Shown here piece after piece: positions 51,981 through 60,667 of a stretch of 64,000 nucleotides of DNA. A model generated the notes under the pieces. That model saw only the letters and a list, made by a program, of their open reading frames with translations, was not told the DNA's origin and did no database searches. The number at the start of each line of letters is the position of its first letter. Position 1 is the first letter of the stretch. Location: positions 18,136 through 82,135 of the forward strand of contig NZ_JAMOIM010000022.1 in assembly GCF_026130545.1 (NCBI RefSeq), written 5' to 3'. Position numbers and translations under genes: made by a program. Origin of the DNA: Lichenifustis flavocetrariae (GTDB taxonomy: Bacteria > Pseudomonadota > Alphaproteobacteria > Rhizobiales > Beijerinckiaceae).

Positions 51981-52691
51981 ATGCCATCCGGGGAGCAGAA
52001 GCGGACCGCGATCGTATCGGGGGGTGGAACCGGCATCGGGCTGGCAACTGCGAAGCGGCTGCTCGATAGGGGCTACGCGGTCACCGCGGTCGGGATCGAC
52101 CGGGAAGAGCAGATTCCCGAAGCGCTTCAGTTCGTGAAGCTCGACGTTTCCGACGATGCAGCGATCGCGAGGCTGAGCTCCGGCTTCCCTCGTTTGGACG
52201 CCCTCGTGAATGCCGCGGGCATCAACGCCCACAACCGGGGCGAGTTCGAGATGAAGGGGTTCCGCCGCGTCATCGACGTCAACCTGAATGGAACGGCGTC
52301 GCTGTGCTTCGCCTTCCATAAGGCGCTCGAAGCCGCCAAAGGCGCTATCGTCAATTTCGCGTCCATGCATGCGATCTTCGGCGCGCCGCTCACGCCGGCC
52401 TACGCGGCCAGCAAAGGCGCCGTCGTGCAGCTCACAAAATCACTGGCGATCGCGTGGGGCGAGAGCGGGATCCGCGTCAACGCTGTGGCGCCGGGCTGGA
52501 TCGACACGCGCATCTCGGCCAACGCCAAGAACAATGAGGATCGCGCCCGCGCCATCCTCCAACGCCTGCCCCATAAGCGATGGGGCCAGCCCGACGAGGT
52601 CGCGACGGTCGTCTGCTTTCTTCTCTCGGACGAGGCCAGCTACGTGAGCGGCTCGGTTTACAACATCGACGGGGCCTATTCGGTCACCTGA
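51981..52691 (+). CDS. Short-chain dehydrogenase, first gene of a sugar/polyol operon
   Basis: A 236-residue classical SDR. The cofactor motif is VSGGGTGIGLATA, NAAGIN follows, the catalytic Ser is in NFASMHAIFGAP and the Tyr/Lys in PAYAASKGAVVQL. The start at 51981 (MPSGEQKR) has GGGAG 5 nt upstream; an ATG at 51969 is the alternative. It is followed after 80 bp by the binding protein of an ABC importer. It likely oxidises the imported sugar or polyol. Confidence 0.85.
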   Translation: MPSGEQKRTAIVSGGGTGIGLATAKRLLDRGYAVTAVGIDREEQIPEALQFVKLDVSDDAAIARLSSGFPRLDALVNAAGINAHNRGEFEMKGFRRVIDVNLNGTASLCFAFHKALEAAKGAIVNFASMHAIFGAPLTPAYAASKGAVVQLTKSLAIAWGESGIRVNAVAPGWIDTRISANAKNNEDRARAILQRLPHKRWGQPDEVATVVCFLLSDEASYVSGSVYNIDGAYSVT

Positions 52692-52771
52692 GACATTCAA
52701 TGCGGCAGCGGCGCCTCGCGCGGTGCTGCCTCTCGGCCATAACAAAAATCTAACGTGGAGGGAGAGAAATC

Positions 52772-53776
52772 ATGATCGATCGTCGTCGTTTCATCGCGTC
52801 GGGCGGGTTGCTCGGCTTGGGTCTGGGTGGCGGCCTGTGGCCCTACCGCGCCATAGCGGCGGGCACACCCATCATCGCGTTCTCGCAAGCCGACCTCATC
52901 AATGATTGGCGCGTCACCAACCAACAGGACATGAAGGAGCATGTCGAGGGCGCGGGCTACAAGTTCATCACCGCGTCGAGCGAGGACGATCCGGCCAAGC
53001 AGCTGTCGGATATCCAAAGCATGCTGGCCCAGCAGCCGAGTGTCCTAGTCGTGGCGCCGCTCGAATCCGTGGCGCTGGCCCCGGCGGTCGGGCTTGCGGA
53101 TGACGCCGGCATCCCGATGATCGTGATCGACCGCACGCTGGCCGCCGAGCCGGGAACCGGCATGTACAAGGCGGAGATCGTCCAGAGCCATTACAACTCG
53201 GGCAAGCTCCTCGCCGAAAAGGCCGTGGAACTGCTGAAGGCGAAGAACGGAGCGCCGAAGGGCAGCGTCGTCCGCGTCCAGGGCATTCCCGGATCTTCGC
53301 CGGTCATCGACGCCGGCAAGGGCTGGGACGATGTCATGAAGCCCTATCCGGAGGTCAAGACCGTCGGCGCGTCTAATGCCGGCTTCACCAAGGATGGCGG
53401 CATCAAGGTGATGCAGGATTTCCTGCAACGGTTTCCCAAGGGGCAGATCGACATCGTGTGGTCGGACTATTCCGACATGACCATGGGCGCCATCCAGGCC
53501 ATCAAGGATGCGGGCCGAAGCGAGATCCTCGGGAACATCGTCGGCGAAGGCGGCCAGATCGCGGCCATCGAGGCGGTGACCCGTGGCGAGATCGCACGCG
53601 AGACCCAGACGCCGCCCTATTTCGGCGAGATCGTGATCCAGAACGTCAAGAAACTGCTCGCAGGACAGCCGATCGAACCCAAGCAGAATCTGCCCATTCT
53701 GGTCTTCGATGCTGACAAGAAAGCCGATGCCCAAGCCTATCTGGACAAGATCAAAGGGAAGGGCCTGAAGTTCTGA
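52772..53776 (+). CDS. Sugar ABC importer substrate-binding protein
   Basis: A 334-residue ribose-type binding protein. The N-terminus MIDRRRFIASGGLLGLGLGG has an RR-x-F pattern, so export by the Tat route is possible; cleavage is likely near YRAIAAG. Mature sequence includes IIAFSQADLINDWRVTN, LAQQPSVLVVAPLES and VWSDYSDMTMGAIQAIK. The stop overlaps the ATPase start by one base (TGATG). The ligand may be an inositol or deoxy sugar, given the IolC-type kinase in the same module (inference). Confidence 0.87.
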   Translation: MIDRRRFIASGGLLGLGLGGGLWPYRAIAAGTPIIAFSQADLINDWRVTNQQDMKEHVEGAGYKFITASSEDDPAKQLSDIQSMLAQQPSVLVVAPLESVALAPAVGLADDAGIPMIVIDRTLAAEPGTGMYKAEIVQSHYNSGKLLAEKAVELLKAKNGAPKGSVVRVQGIPGSSPVIDAGKGWDDVMKPYPEVKTVGASNAGFTKDGGIKVMQDFLQRFPKGQIDIVWSDYSDMTMGAIQAIKDAGRSEILGNIVGEGGQIAAIEAVTRGEIARETQTPPYFGEIVIQNVKKLLAGQPIEPKQNLPILVFDADKKADAQAYLDKIKGKGLKF

Positions 53777-55293
53777 TGACCGACGGCCCCGTTCTCTCGC
53801 TCGAAGGCATCGACAAGGCGTTCGGCCGAGCTCAGGTGCTCAAACAGGTCTCATGTGCCTTCCGACCCGGGGAGGTCCATTGCCTCATGGGGGAAAACGG
53901 GGCCGGCAAGTCGACCTTGATCCGGATCATCTCGGGTGCGCATCGCGCCGATTCCGGACGGATCGTGTTCGATGGCGTGAGCCAGGAGCGCTACACGCCC
54001 GCCTGGGCGCGCACCCACGGCATCGCGACCATCTATCAGGAACTCGATCTCGTCCCCAATCTGAACGCGGCCGAGAATATCTTTCTCGGTCGGGAGCCCC
54101 TGGGGCTTCTCGGTCGGATCGACCATGCCAAGCGACGCCAGCGCACCCTCGAGATTCTAGCCTCCATGCAGGTCTCGGTCGATATCCGGCGTCCTGTTCA
54201 CGAACTCGGCATCGCCCAGCAGCAGATGGTGGCGATCGCCAAGGCTCTCACGGTCGATTGCCGGCTTCTGATCCTGGATGAACCGACCGCCGTCTTCACA
54301 CAAACCGAGACCGAGGCACTGTTCGCGCTGGTGCGCCGCATGCGCGCGCGCGGCATCGCGATCGTCTTCATTTCCCACCACATGGACGAGATCTTCGCCA
54401 TCGGCGACCGGATCACCGTGCTGCGCGACGGCGTGGTGGCCAGCACCGGCCCGATCGGCGAGTACGATCACGACAAGCTGGTCCGTCACATGGTCGGGCG
54501 TGACATCGCGGTGGGCCAGCGCCGGACGGTGCCGGCCGATGCCGAAGCGCTTCTCGAGGTTCGGGATCTGTGCGACGGCGATCTCGTGCGTGGCGTCACC
54601 TTCTCGGTTCGCCGAGGCGAGATCGTGGGCATGGCCGGACTGATCGGTTCGGGACGCACCGAAACGGCCCGGTTGCTGTTTGGCGCCGCGCGGGCCAGCG
54701 GTGGGGAAATCCGACTGCGCGGGAAGCTCATTGCGCCCAAGACGCCGTTCGAGGCCGTGCAACTTGGCATCGGCATGGTGCCGGAGGATCGCAAGCTGGA
54801 CGGCCTCGTCCTGAGGCGGACCGTCGGCGAGAACGCCGCCTACACGCTCGTGCGAAAATTATCGCGGTTCGGTGTCGTCCCCTGGAGGCGTGTCCGCCGC
54901 GAGATCGCCGGCACGGTGACGGAGCTCTCCGTGAGGCCGAACCGGACGACGGCCCTGGTGGCCCGACTGAGTGGCGGCAACCAGCAGAAGGTGGTGCTCG
55001 GCCGATGGTTGGCGGCGGGAGTCGATCTGCTCATCCTGGACGAGCCGACCCGCGGCGTCGATATCGGGGCGCGCAGCGAGATCTATGCGGTGATCCGTGG
55101 CCTCGCGGATGCCGGACTCGGCATCCTGCTGATCTCCTCCGATCTGCCGGAGGTTCTCTCGCAGTCGGATCGCATTCTGGTGATGACAAAAGGGCGCGTC
55201 GCGGGCGAGATTCCCGGCGATGCGGCAACGGAGGAGAACGTCATGGCCCTCGCCTTCGGTCAGCCCGGAGCCGCGCAGAGGGCCGCGGCATGA
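53776..55293 (+). CDS. Sugar ABC importer ATP-binding protein (RbsA-like)
   Basis: A 505-residue tandem ABC protein. First domain: GENGAGKSTLIRIISG, ELGIAQQQMVAIAKAL, LILDEPTAVFT. Second: degenerate P-loop GLIGSGRTETARLLFG, ARLSGGNQQKVVLGRWL, LILDEPTRGVDIGA. The N-terminus MTDGPVLSLEGIDKAFG is canonical. It overlaps the first permease gene by four bases (ATGA) and serves both permeases downstream. Confidence 0.9.
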   Translation: MTDGPVLSLEGIDKAFGRAQVLKQVSCAFRPGEVHCLMGENGAGKSTLIRIISGAHRADSGRIVFDGVSQERYTPAWARTHGIATIYQELDLVPNLNAAENIFLGREPLGLLGRIDHAKRRQRTLEILASMQVSVDIRRPVHELGIAQQQMVAIAKALTVDCRLLILDEPTAVFTQTETEALFALVRRMRARGIAIVFISHHMDEIFAIGDRITVLRDGVVASTGPIGEYDHDKLVRHMVGRDIAVGQRRTVPADAEALLEVRDLCDGDLVRGVTFSVRRGEIVGMAGLIGSGRTETARLLFGAARASGGEIRLRGKLIAPKTPFEAVQLGIGMVPEDRKLDGLVLRRTVGENAAYTLVRKLSRFGVVPWRRVRREIAGTVTELSVRPNRTTALVARLSGGNQQKVVLGRWLAAGVDLLILDEPTRGVDIGARSEIYAVIRGLADAGLGILLISSDLPEVLSQSDRILVMTKGRVAGEIPGDAATEENVMALAFGQPGAAQRAAA

Positions 55294-56234
55294 CCACGCC
55301 CCCCCTGCGGGCTCTCTCGAACTATGGTCAGGTGATCGCGGCCCTCCTCCTGTTCGCGGCGGCGGCCCTCACCGAGCCGGCCTTTCTGACCCGGTTCAAC
55401 CTGACCGGCATCGCTTTCCAATATTCGGTCATCGGCTTGATCGCGCTGGGGCAGTTGCCTGTCATCCTCACGGCCTGCATAGACCTTTCGCAGGGCTCGG
55501 CGATCGCCATCGCGGCCGTGGTCCTGGCCCTGACCGCCCCGGTCCTGGGGCTGGCTGGAGCCTCGGTGCTCGCGATCCTGGCCGGAGGCGCGGTGGGCGC
55601 CGTCAATGGCCTCCTGGTCTCGTTCACCCGCATTCCCGCCTTCGTGGTGACGCTTGGAACGATGAGTGTCGGGCGAGGCCTGGCGCTGACCCTAAGCTCG
55701 GGACAACCCATTCCGGTGCGCGACCCCGCGTTCATGAACCTCGTCCGGCTGCGCTTCTTCGATGTGCCCGGCACCTTTCTGGTCTTCCTCTTCGGAGCCG
55801 GGCTGCTGGCGCTGCTCCTGGCGCAGTGGCCCGTGGGCCGCGCCGTCTATGCGGTCGGTGGCCATGAGGAGAATGCGAGGCTCACGGGCCTGAATGTGCC
55901 CAAGGTCAAGATCCTGGTTTATGTCCTGTCGGGTCTCACGGCGGGACTGGCCGGGGTGCTGCTGACATCGAGGCTAGGCACCGGCCATCCCTTGAGCGGC
56001 ACGGGCTACGAACTGATCAGCATCTCGGCCGTCATCATCGGTGGCGCAAGCCTGTTCGGCGGCATCGGGCGTGTGTCGGGCGTGGTCGCGGGTGTCCTGC
56101 TGCTTGGCATTCTTGACAGCATGATCAATCTGTCGGGCACCTCCCCCTACCTGCAGGGCACCATCAAGGGCGTCGTGGTGCTCGCCGCGCTTGCCTTCAG
56201 CCAATGGAACCTCAGCCGGGCAGCCGCCCGATGA
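55290..56234 (+). CDS. Sugar ABC importer permease 1 (RbsC-like)
   Basis: A 314-residue inner-membrane permease. Family loop LTACIDLSQGSAIAIAAVVL after TM3, AFVVTLGTMSVGRGLAL, VGGHEENARLTGLNVPKVK and IGGASLFGGIGRVSGVV. Two consecutive, different permease genes follow the ATPase, so the channel is probably a heterodimer. The stop overlaps permease 2 by four bases. Confidence 0.9.
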   Translation: MTTPPLRALSNYGQVIAALLLFAAAALTEPAFLTRFNLTGIAFQYSVIGLIALGQLPVILTACIDLSQGSAIAIAAVVLALTAPVLGLAGASVLAILAGGAVGAVNGLLVSFTRIPAFVVTLGTMSVGRGLALTLSSGQPIPVRDPAFMNLVRLRFFDVPGTFLVFLFGAGLLALLLAQWPVGRAVYAVGGHEENARLTGLNVPKVKILVYVLSGLTAGLAGVLLTSRLGTGHPLSGTGYELISISAVIIGGASLFGGIGRVSGVVAGVLLLGILDSMINLSGTSPYLQGTIKGVVVLAALAFSQWNLSRAAAR

Positions 56235-57238
56235 GCCAGGCCGACGTGGAACCCCAAGCCGTACGGGCGGCCGAGCGGAACGAGAAGACGTCCATCCGCA
56301 ACCTGACGGTCGAGCAGGTCAGCAACCTCCGCCTCCTGGCTCTGTTCGTCGCCGTAGCCGCGATCGGCGCCCTGCTGTCGCACGGGGTCCTGCTTCGGCC
56401 GGAGAACCTGTCGAACATCCTGCAGCAGAATGCAGTCCTGTTCGTCGTCGTGCTGGCGCAGTTCCTGATCGTCGTGTCGGGCGGCTTCGACCTGAGCGTC
56501 GGCGCCGTGACGGCGCTCGCCAGCGTGATCTTCGTGGGTTGCATCGACTATGGCTTGGCGGTCTCGATTCCCGCCGCATTGCTGGCCGGTCTGGCTGTGG
56601 GCGTGGTGAACGGCGTGCTCGTCACTTTCGTCCGGCTGCCGTCGTTCGTGGTGACGCTCGGCACCATGCAGATCGGCTATTCGGTCGCCAAGATGTGGAC
56701 CGGCGGCGGCACGATCCAGACCGGGTTTCGAGGCGCGACCCTGCCGCAGCCGCTGCTGCGCTTCTACAGCGTCGATTGGCTTCATGTCCCGCTTCCCGTG
56801 TGGTTGGCGATCGGCATCCTGGCCCTCACGGCGCTGTATCTGAGGAGTTCGATCGGCCACTTCCTCTTCGCGGTCGGCGGCAACGCTCGGGCGGCACGGC
56901 TGGCCGGCATTCCCGTCAGCCGCGTCCGGCTCACGGCTTATGCGGTCGCCTCGCTGATCGCCTCGGTCGGCGGCCTGCTGTTCGCGCTCCGGGTCGGCTA
57001 CGGCGACCCCCAGGCGGGAACCTGGCTGGCCCTCGACTCAATCGCCGCCGTGTCGATCGGCGGTGTCAGCCTGACGGGCGGCGAAGGCAGCATCCTGTCC
57101 GGGTTCCTCGGCGTACTGATCATCGCGATGCTCGACAACATCATGAATCTGCTCGGCGTCTCGGTCAACGCGCAGCCGATCGTCAAGGGGGTGATCGTGA
57201 TCGCCACCGTCTACATCTATAGCCGACGTAGGAGCTGA
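56231..57238 (+). CDS. Sugar ABC importer permease 2 (RbsC-like)
   Basis: A 335-residue permease with a hydrophilic N-terminal tail of about 40 residues and then the same fold: VVSGGFDLSVGAVTALASV, SFVVTLGTMQIGYSVAKM, GNARAARLAGIPVSRVRL and IGGVSLTGGEGSILSGF. It is only moderately similar to permease 1 by eye, so the two are old paralogues and not a recent duplication. It is followed by a small gene after 2 bp. Confidence 0.9.
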   Translation: MSQADVEPQAVRAAERNEKTSIRNLTVEQVSNLRLLALFVAVAAIGALLSHGVLLRPENLSNILQQNAVLFVVVLAQFLIVVSGGFDLSVGAVTALASVIFVGCIDYGLAVSIPAALLAGLAVGVVNGVLVTFVRLPSFVVTLGTMQIGYSVAKMWTGGGTIQTGFRGATLPQPLLRFYSVDWLHVPLPVWLAIGILALTALYLRSSIGHFLFAVGGNARAARLAGIPVSRVRLTAYAVASLIASVGGLLFALRVGYGDPQAGTWLALDSIAAVSIGGVSLTGGEGSILSGFLGVLIIAMLDNIMNLLGVSVNAQPIVKGVIVIATVYIYSRRRS

Positions 57239-57240
57239 CG

Positions 57241-57762
57241 ATGACAGGGGGCAACTTCTCTGCGCGCGCCGTTGCGAGGCTCGCCGTCGAGCGTCCCAGG
57301 ATCCCACCCGCGGAGCCAATCACGGCGGCAGAATGGGCGGCTTCGCCTGATCTGGACGATCGGATCCACGCCTACATCGTCGCCGTACGCGGCGGTTTCG
57401 AACGCCTCGAAGACGCCGTGCGGCAGCTCGCCGCCGTCCTGATCCTGGCCGCCGCCGGTGCTCGCCGGTCCGACGATCACCCTGTTCGCGTCAAGGCGGC
57501 TCAGGACCTTTCCGAAGCCTGCGACCGCTTGCGGACCCTGTCGCCGCCTGCTCGGGCCGGCCACCACCACCATCACCTCCTGCAAGCCGCTGCGAAGACC
57601 CGGGCCGCGATGGGTCAGCCCTGGAACGAGACCCAGAGGGCCCTGCATCTGCTTGGCGAGGCCTCGGACCATCTTCGCTGGGCCACCGGCCTCCTGCCTG
57701 GCTTCGAGGTCGTGGCCCTGGGCCAGGGCTGCGGATGCTGTTCCCCGAAACCACGAATGTAG
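57241..57762 (+). CDS. Orphan 173-residue protein with C-terminal GCGCCSP motif
   Basis: An Ala/Arg/Leu-rich, predicted helical protein of unknown function with no signal peptide. A run of five histidines (about residues 108-112, GHHHHHLL) sits in the middle, and the C-terminus is GQGCGCCSPKPRM, with three cysteines close together. Both could bind metal. The same GCGCCSP string is in the zinc-ribbon protein at 13725. The gene starts 3 nt after permease 2 and leads to the metallo-beta-lactamase-fold gene at 57801, so it could help load that enzyme with metal (inference). Confidence 0.65.
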   Translation: MTGGNFSARAVARLAVERPRIPPAEPITAAEWAASPDLDDRIHAYIVAVRGGFERLEDAVRQLAAVLILAAAGARRSDDHPVRVKAAQDLSEACDRLRTLSPPARAGHHHHHLLQAAAKTRAAMGQPWNETQRALHLLGEASDHLRWATGLLPGFEVVALGQGCGCCSPKPRM

Positions 57763-57800
57763 CCGATCGCGATCATCATCGGCCCACATGGGAGCCTGTC

Positions 57801-58679
57801 GTGCCCACCTACTCCATTTGGCTGCTCGAATATGCCTATGTTCCGAGCGCTCCCGCCGGCGGCGTCGTCTATGGCGACTTCGCCGGCCCCGACCGCAAGC
57901 TTCCCTACGCCTACATCCTGATCAAGGGGCCGGGCGTGCTGGCTATGGTGGACGTGGGCTACAACCATCGCGACTATGGAGCCGAGATGGCGGTCCGCTT
58001 CGGGGTGGCGGGGTGGCAATCGCCCGCGGCCGTCCTGGCGGAGGTCGGGGTTCGTCCCGAGGAGGTCGGGCAGGTCTTCCTGACCCACGCCCATTTCGAT
58101 CACGCCGGGAACACCGATGCCTTTCCGAAGGCCACGTTCTACCTGCAAGAGCGGGAGCTCTCGAAGTGGCTCTGGGCGCAATCGCTCGACAAGAAGTTCC
58201 GCTGGCTGCTCAAGGCGACCGATCCGTCGGATATCATGCGCATCGCCGAACTGGCGCGGCAAGGCCGGCTCGTCGCGGTCGATGGCGACCGGGAGGACGT
58301 GCTGCCGGGCATCGATCTGCGGGCGGCCCACGATACCCATACCTGGGGCTCGCAGTTCGTCACCATCCGCAACGACGGCCAGCACAACAGCCAGGACGCC
58401 TGGGTCATGGCCGGCGATCTCGTCTACAGCTACGACAACATCCGCGGCGACGACCCGGACCAGCCCTCCTACATCCCGATCGGACTGGCCCAGGGCGACC
58501 AGTGCAATCTGCTGCTCGCGACGGATGCGATGATGCAGGTCGTCGGCGGCGAGATGCGGCGGGTGATTCCCGTCCACGAGGATGCCCTCGCCTCGGGGTT
58601 TCCCCATCGCATTACGGACAAGGGGCTCAAGATCGTCGAGCTCGCCCTGGCGGATGGTGAAGCGAGCCGAGTGGCCTAA
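57801..58679 (+). CDS. Metallo-beta-lactamase-fold hydrolase (AHL-lactonase-like)
   Basis: A 292-residue MBL-fold protein. Metal site: THAHFDHAGN, then DTHTWGSQF, AGDLVYSYDN and a C-terminal VIPVHED, giving the expected H-x-H-x-D-H, H, D and H ligands. It is of the length and layout of N-acyl-homoserine-lactone lactonases and of sugar lactonases with this fold. The start is a GTG at 57801 with GGGAG upstream, starting VPTYSIWLLEYAY. In a sugar operon a lactonase after the SDR oxidation step makes sense. Convergent with the kinase gene across a strong terminator. Confidence 0.85.
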   Translation: MPTYSIWLLEYAYVPSAPAGGVVYGDFAGPDRKLPYAYILIKGPGVLAMVDVGYNHRDYGAEMAVRFGVAGWQSPAAVLAEVGVRPEEVGQVFLTHAHFDHAGNTDAFPKATFYLQERELSKWLWAQSLDKKFRWLLKATDPSDIMRIAELARQGRLVAVDGDREDVLPGIDLRAAHDTHTWGSQFVTIRNDGQHNSQDAWVMAGDLVYSYDNIRGDDPDQPSYIPIGLAQGDQCNLLLATDAMMQVVGGEMRRVIPVHEDALASGFPHRITDKGLKIVELALADGEASRVA

Positions 58680-58684
58680 AAGGC

Positions 58685-58706
58685 GGAGGCGCCCCGGGGC
58701 GCCTCC
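58685..58706. terminator. Bidirectional hairpin terminator between convergent operons
   Basis: A perfect 22-bp palindrome with arms GGAGGCGCCCC lies between the stops at 58679 and 58715, which are convergent. It is preceded by CCTAAAAGGC on the plus strand. There is no long T-run, so it may act as an intrinsic or roadblock terminator for both directions. Confidence 0.7.
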
Positions 58707-58714
58707 TGACTGTG

Positions 58715-60622
58715 TCAGGCGACGGCGGCCTCATCCCAAGCCTTGACCAACGCGGCGAAGCGGTCGGCCATCGTCTTGACCGCGGCTTCGTCGTCGATGG
58801 TCCCTGCCAGCCAGGCGGCGGCCGGTTCCGCGAAAATCGTCCGGCCGACCGCAAACCCCTTGACCAGCGGCTCGGCCGCCGCTGTGCGGAAGGCCTCGGC
58901 GAGTTCATCCTGGGGGGCCTCGAGTCCCAGCATCACGATACCGCGGCATCGGACATCGTTCGATCGAATCGCCTCGCCGATCGCGGTCCAGGCCCGGCGC
59001 GTCGTCTGCGGTTCCAGCTTCCACCAGTCCGGTTTGATGCCGAGCGCGTAGAGGCGGCTCACGACCCGCGCCACCGTGTTCTCGCCCAGCGTGCCGTGCT
59101 TTCCGGCGATGATCTCGACCAGCAGCTCGCGGCCGACAGTTCGCGCCGCGTCATGCAGGCGGAGCAACTCCCGCTCTTGCCGAGCCTTCAAGGCGTCGTC
59201 GTCGTCCGGATGATAGAAGCACAGGCACTTGATCGTGTGGGTGATCGGCCATTCCGCAAGATGGCTGCCGAGATCGGGAAGTCCGTCGAAGTCGAGCGGA
59301 CGCGAGCCGGGCTGCTCCACCGGGCGGCCAAGCCAAAGCCCCTGACGCGCCGCGGCATGGAACGCGCGCGTCCCGTAGGTGGAATCGAGCAGCATGCCGA
59401 ATCCCGGGCGGCCGTCGGCGACGCGGGCGGCGGCCTCGACGGCCAGTTCCTTGAACGCCGCGATGCGGGCCCGAGGCACCGAGAGACGATCGGCAACCGC
59501 CTCGAGTTGCGCCCGGTGGTCGATCGCAAGCGCCATGAGACGGTCGGGCTGAGGGCGTCGCGTGGTCGACCAATGCAGGTGGTTGAGGTCGGGATCCTTG
59601 CGCAAGGCGTGGAACGCGCTGCCCTGGTCCAGGAAGTGCTGCAGCTCCGGCCAGGTGGGGCTTTCCGGAGAGCACAGCAGACGCGACACCGCGAAGGCCC
59701 CGCAGGCGTTTGCCCAGGTGGCCGAGGTGGCATGGGGCTCGCCCCGCAGCCAGCCGCGCAGGAAACCGGACAGGAACGCGTCGCCCGCGCCCAGCACGTT
59801 GTAGACCTCGATCGGGAAGCCCCGCCCCACGATCCCATCTTCGAGCCGGTCTGGAATGGCTTCGGGATAGACCACGCACCCCATCGGCCCGCGCTTCAGC
59901 ACGATCGTGGCGCGCGAGACGGCCCGGATGGCGCGCAGGGCCGCGAGTGTGTCCTCGGTGCCCCCGGCGATGTGAACTTCTTCCTCGGTGCCGACGATCA
60001 GGTCGCAGTCCGGCAGAATCGCGGCGAGTTGGTCCGAAACCGCCTTTGACGCGATGAACCGCGACTCGCCGGCGCTATGGCCGGCGAGGCCCCAAAGGTT
60101 CGGCCGGTAGTCGATGTCGAACACGATGCGCCCGCCGCGCGCATGCATCAGCCGCATCGCCTTGCGCTGCGCGGCCGCCGTGTTGGCCTTGGCGAAATGG
60201 GTGCCGGTCACTACCACGGCTCCGGCCCGAGCCAGGAACGCCGGATCGATATCACCTTCGTCCAGCGCCATGTCGGCGCAATTGTCGCGGTAGAACAGGA
60301 GCGGAAACGCCGTGTCGCTTTCGACCGAGAGAATGGCGAGCGCCGTCAGACGTTCCGGGTCGACCCGGATGCCGTCCGTCGCCACGCCCTCGCGTTTCAT
60401 CTGCTCCAGGACGTAGCGTCCCATCTGCTCGTCACCCACACGGGTGATGAGCCCGACATCGAGGCCGAGGCGGGCCGTGCCGATCGCGATGTTGGAGGGG
60501 CAACCACCGACCGACTTGGCGAAGGAGGTGATGTCCTCCAGCCGCGATCCGATCTGCTGGCCATAAAGGTCGACCGAACAACGGCCGATGGTAACCACGT
60601 CGAGGGCGTTTGCGCGGCTCAC
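58715..60622 (-). CDS. iolC: Bifunctional 5-dehydro-2-deoxygluconokinase/DUF2090 aldolase (IolC-type)
   Basis: A 635-residue fusion. Residues 1 to about 330 are a PfkB sugar kinase: GGCPSNIAIGTARLG, GRIVFDIDYRPNLWG and the phosphate/ATP motif NVLGAGDAFLSGFLRG. From about 340 to the end is DUF2090, a class I aldolase-like barrel (LMALAIDHRAQLE, KCLCFYHPDDDD, LLVEIIAGKHG, PDWWKLEP). IolC phosphorylates 5-dehydro-2-deoxygluconate in inositol breakdown, and the DUF2090 half may split the phosphorylated product. No other iol genes are in the window. Its start follows the SDR gene by 45 bp. Confidence 0.87.
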   Translation of the reverse strand: MSRANALDVVTIGRCSVDLYGQQIGSRLEDITSFAKSVGGCPSNIAIGTARLGLDVGLITRVGDEQMGRYVLEQMKREGVATDGIRVDPERLTALAILSVESDTAFPLLFYRDNCADMALDEGDIDPAFLARAGAVVVTGTHFAKANTAAAQRKAMRLMHARGGRIVFDIDYRPNLWGLAGHSAGESRFIASKAVSDQLAAILPDCDLIVGTEEEVHIAGGTEDTLAALRAIRAVSRATIVLKRGPMGCVVYPEAIPDRLEDGIVGRGFPIEVYNVLGAGDAFLSGFLRGWLRGEPHATSATWANACGAFAVSRLLCSPESPTWPELQHFLDQGSAFHALRKDPDLNHLHWSTTRRPQPDRLMALAIDHRAQLEAVADRLSVPRARIAAFKELAVEAAARVADGRPGFGMLLDSTYGTRAFHAAARQGLWLGRPVEQPGSRPLDFDGLPDLGSHLAEWPITHTIKCLCFYHPDDDDALKARQERELLRLHDAARTVGRELLVEIIAGKHGTLGENTVARVVSRLYALGIKPDWWKLEPQTTRRAWTAIGEAIRSNDVRCRGIVMLGLEAPQDELAEAFRTAAAEPLVKGFAVGRTIFAEPAAAWLAGTIDDEAAVKTMADRFAALVKAWDEAAVA

Positions 60623-60667
60623 GTCGAAGATCCTGAAACGATGAGGCTAAAGCGGGGACGGGCTGGA

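Noticed and set aside
57707..57762. GCGCC tail of the 57241 protein as a translation of the next gene's upstream region
   Set aside because: The frame, ribosome spacing and stop position support a real C-terminus; the next gene's GTG with GGGAG at 57801 lies clearly beyond it.
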